Below, one piece after another: positions 59,190 to 64,000 of a stretch of 64,000 nucleotides of DNA (within the stretch, counting starts at the first letter, position 1; every line of letters begins with the position of its first letter). The DNA is from Clostridium sp. CF012 (GTDB lineage Bacteria; Bacillota; Clostridia; Clostridiales; Clostridiaceae): contig NZ_JAHLEF010000012.1 of the NCBI RefSeq assembly GCF_018861755.1, positions 59,571 to 123,570 on the forward strand, read 5' to 3'. Below the pieces are notes generated by a model. It was not told the origin of the DNA and made no database searches. It was given only the letters and a program-made list of their open reading frames with translations. The position numbers and the translations under genes are program-made.

Positions 59190-60503
59190 TTAATTCTCAA
59201 AGGCTTTGTACACAGCCCTAATTGCATTTTCAAAATCCTCATTTTCTACACCAACAAAGATACTTAACTCACTGGACCCTTGATTAATCATTCTAATATT
59301 TATATTATTTTTTAATAGGGCAGTAAATAATGTAGCGGATATCCCCTTAGTCCTTATCATGCCTTCTCCAACCACTGCTATTAAGGCCATATTAGGGTAT
59401 GCTACTAAGGAATCTGGTTTACATTGAGTTTCAATTTCTTCTAATATTATATCAAGCTTATTGGCGAGCTCAGCATCGTCAATTACCAATGAAACTGAAT
59501 CTATCCCCGATGGTATATGCTCGAAGGCTACATTATTGTTTTCAAGAATTGATAGAACCCTTCGTAAGTAACCTATATGACTGTTCATAAGCGTTTTTTC
59601 AATTGCTATTACTGTAAAATCTTTTTTCCCCGCAATGCCTGTTATATTTCCAGCTTTAATCGCTAATTTATCATTTAAAATAGTGGTTCCCTTTTCCATT
59701 GGTTTATTAGTATTTCTTATATTTATTGGAATCCCTTTATTCTTAACAGGAAAAATCGCCTCTTCATGAAAAACATTTGCGCCCATATATGAAAGTTCTC
59801 TAAGTTCTTTATAGGTTACTTCTTCAATATGTTTGGGATTACTAACAATATTAGGATCCGCCATTAAAAAGCCAGACACATCTGTCCAGTTTTCATAAAC
59901 TAGCGCCCATACGCCCTTAGCAATTATTGCTCCTGTAATGTCAGAACCTCCTCTTGAGAAAGTTCTTATGCTACCATCTGGGGAAGCACCATAAAATCCT
60001 GGTATTACTGCTTTTTTTACCTGTGACAATCTTTTACTTACAGCATCATAGGTCGCTGACTCGTCCAAACGTCCACTTTTCTTAAAAATAATAATCTCTG
60101 CAGCATCAATAAATTCATACCCCAAATATTCAGCTAATATTAAACCATTGAAATATTCTCCACGGCTTGCTACATACGCCTCTGACGCTCCATTAATTAT
60201 TTTTTCTTTAAGTTCTCTTAAATATTTAAAAATATCTATGGAAAGGTTTAATTCACTACACAAAACAGTATATCTTTCCTGGATTAATTTGAATAATTCA
60301 TCAAATGGTAGTGACTTTTCAACATGTTCATGACATAAATATAAAAGATCTGTGATTTTATAATCACCTTTGCTTCGCATGCCCGGAGCCGATGGGACAA
60401 CGTAGACACGCCTGTCGTCGGACAAAACAATATCCTTTACTTTTTTAAATTGCTCACTATCACATAATGAGCTTCCACCAAATTTTGCAACTATAACTTC
60501 CAT
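59190..60503 (-). CDS. Aspartate kinase
   Basis: A 437-residue aspartokinase: VAKFGGSSLCDSEQFKKV (kinase start), the SRGEYFNGLILAEYLG loop, FSRGGSDITGAIIAKG, and a C-terminal ACT pair (FTVIAIEKTLMNSHIGYLRRVLSILE and IAVVGEGMIRTKGISATLFTAL). It phosphorylates aspartate as first step to threonine, methionine and lysine. Placement in the threonine operon suggests that it is the threonine-specific isozyme. Confidence 0.95.
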   Translation of the reverse strand: MEVIVAKFGGSSLCDSEQFKKVKDIVLSDDRRVYVVPSAPGMRSKGDYKITDLLYLCHEHVEKSLPFDELFKLIQERYTVLCSELNLSIDIFKYLRELKEKIINGASEAYVASRGEYFNGLILAEYLGYEFIDAAEIIIFKKSGRLDESATYDAVSKRLSQVKKAVIPGFYGASPDGSIRTFSRGGSDITGAIIAKGVWALVYENWTDVSGFLMADPNIVSNPKHIEEVTYKELRELSYMGANVFHEEAIFPVKNKGIPINIRNTNKPMEKGTTILNDKLAIKAGNITGIAGKKDFTVIAIEKTLMNSHIGYLRRVLSILENNNVAFEHIPSGIDSVSLVIDDAELANKLDIILEEIETQCKPDSLVAYPNMALIAVVGEGMIRTKGISATLFTALLKNNINIRMINQGSSELSIFVGVENEDFENAIRAVYKAFEN

Positions 60504-60531
60504 AATTTCTGCCCCTTACTCTTTTAAAATT

Positions 60532-62022
60532 TTATATGTTAAGGATTTTTTCGATTTGCATTTGCATTTCATTCTTTGCACATTTGGTTTTATGAAGCAC
60601 AGGTCTATTTTCTAAATCCACTATGCCTGCTGGAATATCAATATTTGTTATATTGCTCAGCTGCTTTATTAATTCAAAATCATTTAATCCTATATATTTT
60701 GTATCTATTGATTTCATAACGTCTGGAGTAAATTTATAAGGGCTTGCAGTAGAAATAATAACTGTCTTTGTAGTATCGTTTGTCTCTTCCAAATACTTTT
60801 GATAAACCGCATAGGATACAGCAGTATGGGTATCAATCACATAATTAGTAGTTTTATAAACCTCAGTTATTGACTTAGAAGTATCTTCCTCGGTTGCATA
60901 ACCTCCATAGAAATCAGCTAAGGATTTTTTCATTGTACTATTAATTTCATATTTACCATTTCTTGAAAGCTCTTCCATAAGGTTTTTTATAACTACTGAG
61001 TCTTGCCCACTAATAGCATATAACAATCTTTCAAGGTTACTTGAAATCAATATATCCATTGAAGGAGACATAGTAATCACAAAATCTCTTGCTTTATCAT
61101 AAGTACCGGTATTTATAAAATCAAATAAAACTTTATTTTCATTTGAAGCACAAATTAACTTTTTAATTGGTAATCCCATTTTTTTTGCGTAATATCCTGC
61201 TAGTATATTTCCAAAATTCCCAGTAGGAACGGAGAAATTTATCTCTTCTCCTATTTTAATCTCGCCCATATTACAAAGCTGAGTATATGCATAAAAATAA
61301 TATACAACCTGAGGAATTAACCTTCCTATGTTTATTGAATTAGCTGATGAAAACATACTATTTTTTTCTTCTAATTTTTTCAGAAGATTATCATCTGTAA
61401 GCATCTTTTTAACTCCATTTTGTGCATCATCAAAGTTCCCATGAATACCTATAACAAAGGTGTTATCTCCAGTTTGTGTTACCATCTGCCTTTTTTGAAT
61501 CTCACTTACACCTTGCTCTGGGAAAAACACTATGATCTTTGTACCTGACACATTTGCAAAACCCTCTAAGGCAGCTTTACCTGTATCTCCAGAGGTAGCA
61601 GTAAGAATAACCATCTCTTTATCATTATTTAACTTTTTTACTGCAATTTTTAATAAATGCGGTAGTATTGATAGTGCCATATCCTTAAATGCTAAAGTAG
61701 GTCCATGGTATAATTCTAAAAAATATGTTCCACCACGCTTAACTAGGGGTGCAATAATAGGTGTGTCAAACTTTTCATCGTAAGCCTTATCTATACACTC
61801 CCTTAACTCATTTTCCTCATAATCAGTTAGAAATTCCTTCATTATAGTAAATGCTAACTGTTTATAATTCATATGTAGCAATTCTTCTATCTGGGTACTT
61901 AACTTTGGTATTGATGTTGGTACAAAAAGTCCCCCATCTTGGCTAAGCCCCCTTGTGATAGCTTCTGCAGCTGTTACTCCCTTTTCATTTCCGCGAGTAC
62001 TCTTATAATATATTTGTTTCAT
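60532..62022 (-). CDS. thrC: Threonine synthase
   Basis: A 496-residue PLP enzyme: YYKSTRGNEKGVTAAEAITRGLSQDGGLFVP at the start, the PLP Lys in GPTLAFKDMALSILPHLL, LTATSGDTGKAALEGFA and SVPTGNFGNILAGYYA (phosphate loop). It converts phosphohomoserine to threonine. The length and N-terminus match the yeast/E. coli-type enzyme. It is located between the aspartate kinase and the phosphoglycerate mutase-like gene. Confidence 0.95.
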   Translation of the reverse strand: MKQIYYKSTRGNEKGVTAAEAITRGLSQDGGLFVPTSIPKLSTQIEELLHMNYKQLAFTIMKEFLTDYEENELRECIDKAYDEKFDTPIIAPLVKRGGTYFLELYHGPTLAFKDMALSILPHLLKIAVKKLNNDKEMVILTATSGDTGKAALEGFANVSGTKIIVFFPEQGVSEIQKRQMVTQTGDNTFVIGIHGNFDDAQNGVKKMLTDDNLLKKLEEKNSMFSSANSINIGRLIPQVVYYFYAYTQLCNMGEIKIGEEINFSVPTGNFGNILAGYYAKKMGLPIKKLICASNENKVLFDFINTGTYDKARDFVITMSPSMDILISSNLERLLYAISGQDSVVIKNLMEELSRNGKYEINSTMKKSLADFYGGYATEEDTSKSITEVYKTTNYVIDTHTAVSYAVYQKYLEETNDTTKTVIISTASPYKFTPDVMKSIDTKYIGLNDFELIKQLSNITNIDIPAGIVDLENRPVLHKTKCAKNEMQMQIEKILNI

Positions 62023-62037
62023 AATATTGTTTTCCCC

Positions 62038-63255
62038 CTACCTCTTACCTTTTAAAAAATAATCCATTAACTTATATCCCTCTGGAAAATATAGACCTGT
62101 GTCTTTTGCCGCGAATTCATCATAACATCCATTAGGATTGTTAAGCTCCTCATTGCTTTGATATATTAAAAATGGAACGGGATCACTTGTATGTGTCCTG
62201 AGAACTAGTGGTGTAGGGTGATCAGGAAGTATTATCATTTTATAATCCTCCCCTATTCTCTCCATTTCCTCTTTAATAACCTTTACTATTTGGTTGTCTA
62301 TATATTCTATTGCCTTATATTTATTTTCTATTTCCTGTCTATGACTACATTCATCAGGGGCTTCAACATGAATATATACAAAATCATTTCCCTTTGCAAG
62401 CTCTGCCAGTGCGGCTTTTGCTTTGCCTATATAATTAGTATCAATATTCCCAGTGGCGCCTTGTACATCAACAACATCTAACCCTGCACATAATCCTATT
62501 CCTTTTATTAAATCAACTGCAGAAATTACGGAACCTTTCAAATTATATTTTTCATAAAAGCTAGATAAATGTGGCCTCGTGCCCTCACCCCAGATCCATA
62601 TGGAGTTAGCTGGGTTTAATCCTTTTGCCACTCTTTTTTTATTTATAGCATGCTGCGATAGAAATTGACTGCTTTTCTTTGTCATCTCTTCAATTACTTC
62701 ACTATTTAAACCACGTGGCATAAAATCCTTCACTTTTTTACCTAGAATATCATGAGGGGGTGTAAGCTTCCAGTCAAAGGGGCCATTTGCCCATATCATA
62801 AGATGCCTATAGCTAATACCTGGATAAAACTTTATTGTATCAGTGCTTAAATAGTCACTTAATCCACTTATTAATTCCCTTGATTCCTCAGTTGTTATTT
62901 CACCAGCACTATGATCTAGCATAATCTTTTCCGCGTAAGGCTCGCCTTCAGATACCGTTACCAAATTACATCTAAAGGTAATATCTGTATCTAGCATGGG
63001 CACTCCCATGCTAGCTGCTTCAAAGGGTGACCGACCGCTATAATACACAAAGGGATTATAGCCAAAAACAGCCATATTCGCCGTGTCACTTCCTGGTGCC
63101 ATACCCTCTGGAACAGTTTTAACCATACCTATAGTACCGTGCTTTGCCATATAATCAATAGCAGGAGTACTCGCATATTGAATCGGTGTTTTGTTATTTA
63201 AATCTTTTACAGGATAATCTGACATCCCATCTCCTAGTACTACAATATATTTCAT
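62038..63255 (-). CDS. Phosphoglycerate mutase-like proposed homoserine kinase
   Basis: A 405-residue alkaline phosphatase-superfamily protein of the archaeal-type cofactor-independent phosphoglycerate mutase group: YIVVLGDGMSDYPVKDLNNKTP (metal), PGSDTANMAVFGYNP (active Ser), FVYIHVEAPDECSHRQE and MIILPDHPTPL (metal ligands). A subgroup of this family is encoded in threonine operons that lack thrB and is proposed to make phosphohomoserine. This operon has hom, aspartate kinase and thrC but no thrB, so that role is likely here. ATG 63255 follows AAGGAG. Confidence 0.8.
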   Translation of the reverse strand: MKYIVVLGDGMSDYPVKDLNNKTPIQYASTPAIDYMAKHGTIGMVKTVPEGMAPGSDTANMAVFGYNPFVYYSGRSPFEAASMGVPMLDTDITFRCNLVTVSEGEPYAEKIMLDHSAGEITTEESRELISGLSDYLSTDTIKFYPGISYRHLMIWANGPFDWKLTPPHDILGKKVKDFMPRGLNSEVIEEMTKKSSQFLSQHAINKKRVAKGLNPANSIWIWGEGTRPHLSSFYEKYNLKGSVISAVDLIKGIGLCAGLDVVDVQGATGNIDTNYIGKAKAALAELAKGNDFVYIHVEAPDECSHRQEIENKYKAIEYIDNQIVKVIKEEMERIGEDYKMIILPDHPTPLVLRTHTSDPVPFLIYQSNEELNNPNGCYDEFAAKDTGLYFPEGYKLMDYFLKGKR

Positions 63256-63585
63256 ATGGTTACACTCCTTTTTATGACTTTTGTTATAAATATCTTTAAT
63301 GCTCCAAATCATATTTAAGTATTTGCCAATAATATATATGGATTATTAAGAATATTCATTACACTTTAAACTAGTTTTATATATTATAGTATAAATTTGT
63401 CTATAAATCAAAATTATAAGTTGAATTTGAGTAATTTTTTTTTAGCAACCGTCATTTTTCTAATATAATAGGAAATCGAAAGCTTATATAGCGCACCTCA
63501 ATTATGCAGATTACAATATTTAAATATAAGACATTTTTCAACTTGTCAAATATTTAACAAATACTACACACATTCTTAATAATGC
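63256..63585. other. Intergenic region upstream of the threonine operon
   Basis: About 330 AT-rich bases with no gene. The threonine operon promoter must lie here. No T-box or long leader hairpin is seen. Confidence 0.5.
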
Positions 63586-63610
63586 CGTAACAATTTTATG
63601 TTATTATTTA

Positions 63611-63690
63611 TTAATAGGTTAGTAAATTAAAGCGAAGTCCCCCTTTACTTTAATAATAGAAGCTGTGAAGTAACATTTCACAGCTTTTTC
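63611..63690 (+). ncRNA. Small structured RNA, C-rich loop family, copy 2
   Basis: ATTAAAG (63626-63632) and CTTTAAT (63648-63654) close the same loop, CGAAGTCCCCCTTTA. The terminator AGCTGTGAA-N7-TTCACAGCT (63661-63685) is perfect and followed by TTTTCGTTTTTT. TATGTTATTATTTA at 63597-63610 and ACACATTCTT about 30 bases further upstream form the shared promoter region. Confidence 0.7.
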
Positions 63691-63799
63691 GTTTTTTGTA
63701 TTATTACACTACGCTAATATAGTTAATATTTAAAGTTTTTTTACACATTCTTCATTATTTCGACATAATTCTATGTTATTATCTACTTATAAGTTAATA

Positions 63800-63897
63800 A
63801 TTTACTAAATTACTAGGTTAATAAGTTATTAGATTATAAATTAAAGCGAAGTCCCCCTTTACTTTAATAATAAAGGCTGTGAAGTTATATTATAAAA
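63800..63897 (+). ncRNA. Small structured RNA, C-rich loop family, copy 3, terminator lost
   Basis: ATTAAAG (63840-63846) and CTTTAAT (63862-63868) with the identical loop. TATGTTATTAT at 63772-63782 and ACACATTCTT upstream match copy 2, but the leader is about 35 bases longer. The terminator begins (GGCTGTGAAGT) and then loses its second arm where a probable insertion sequence end starts at 63898. Confidence 0.6.
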
Positions 63898-64000
63898 TGG
63901 ACCCTATAAGGTAGACAGTTAAAAAAAGAGGCATAGTTGTCTCAAAATTAACTGATTCTACTTTGTAGGGTCTTTTTTGTTATACTTAATACATTAAGTT
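63898..64000. mobile_element. Possible insertion sequence end (IS3/IS150-like)
   Basis: TGGACCCTATAAGGTAGACA resembles terminal repeats of IS150-group elements. It is followed by nested inverted repeats (GACCCTA 63900 with TAGGGTC 63966; CAGTTAA 63916 with TTAACTG 63948) and TTTTTT. The window ends before any transposase, so the call is tentative. Confidence 0.4.

Noticed and set aside
63256..63585. T-box or threonine attenuator for the threonine operon
   Set aside because: No specifier stem, no AGGGTGG-type box and no terminator hairpin are present.
1..64000. CRISPR arrays, tRNA or rRNA genes, prophage modules
   Set aside because: No regular spacer-repeat pattern, no cloverleaf or rRNA sequence and no phage structural genes were seen on either strand.

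Overview
The window is low-GC DNA with tightly packed genes, mostly on the minus strand. It has strong GGAGG ribosome sites, clostridial gene families (DUF2935, butyrate kinase/phosphotransbutyrylase, AraC-GH39 hybrids) and many sigma-54 activators. This suggests a strictly anaerobic Clostridium sensu stricto. The metabolism resembles the phloroglucinol- and aromatic-degrading relatives of C. scatologenes; that placement is an inference. No rRNA, tRNA, CRISPR or prophage was seen.

Region 1 (1-6.9 kb) holds ordinary or hypothetical genes: a Met/Tyr-rich acidic protein, DUF2935, DsrE-like, a 4Fe-4S epoxyqueuosine-reductase-like protein, a kinase-fold protein, DUF536, an HD hydrolase and an NAGPA-type phosphodiester glycosidase. 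A small structured RNA lies near 4.96 kb and recurs twice at the right end.

Region 2 (7-48 kb) is the notable part. It reads as an almost complete anaerobic flavonoid catabolic island. It contains a bacterial chalcone isomerase (13.7 kb), two 2-enoate-reductase-type FMN/FAD/Fe-S ene-reductases (9.3 and 29.7 kb), two flavodoxin-fold reductases that are candidates for flavone reductase (7.7 and 27.3 kb), and three phloretin hydrolase/PhlG-family C-C hydrolases (11.4, 33.7 and 43.1 kb). The released phloroglucinol would enter the known clostridial route: phloroglucinol reductase (39.6 kb), dihydrophloroglucinol cyclohydrolase (38.5 kb), 3-hydroxy-5-oxohexanoate dehydrogenase (44.7 kb), triacetate acetoacetate-lyase (45.7 kb) and a two-subunit CoA-transferase (46.6-47.9 kb). 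A ptb-iorA-iorB-membrane protein-buk operon (19-24 kb) could turn an arylpyruvate, plausibly from flavonols, into an arylacetate with ATP formation. Two families of small membrane proteins (DUF1097-like and Mpv17-like) are each duplicated inside these operons. Control is by four sigma-54 activators, a LysR gene with an in-frame stop and a GntR regulator. I find five sigma-54 promoters. Two of them carry the same upstream palindrome (AATACA-N4-TGTATT or close variants), which links the early and late phloroglucinol operons.

Region 3 (48-54.7 kb) is a membrane glycosylation group: GtrA, a decayed GT39 glycosyltransferase, a small membrane protein, a Gpi18-like mannosyltransferase and a GtrB-like GT2. 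Its two promoters share an identically spaced TCACAT direct repeat of PhoP-box type.

Region 4 (55-63.3 kb) has small stress/resistance genes (VOC, Vat-like acetyltransferase, HxlR, cupin, GNAT) and the threonine operon (phosphoglycerate-mutase-like proposed homoserine kinase, threonine synthase, aspartate kinase, homoserine dehydrogenase). The right end has two more copies of the small RNA; the last is cut off by what looks like an insertion sequence end. Decay marks elsewhere are a frameshifted IS256 element, a TauE/SafE pseudogene and the GT39 pseudogene.
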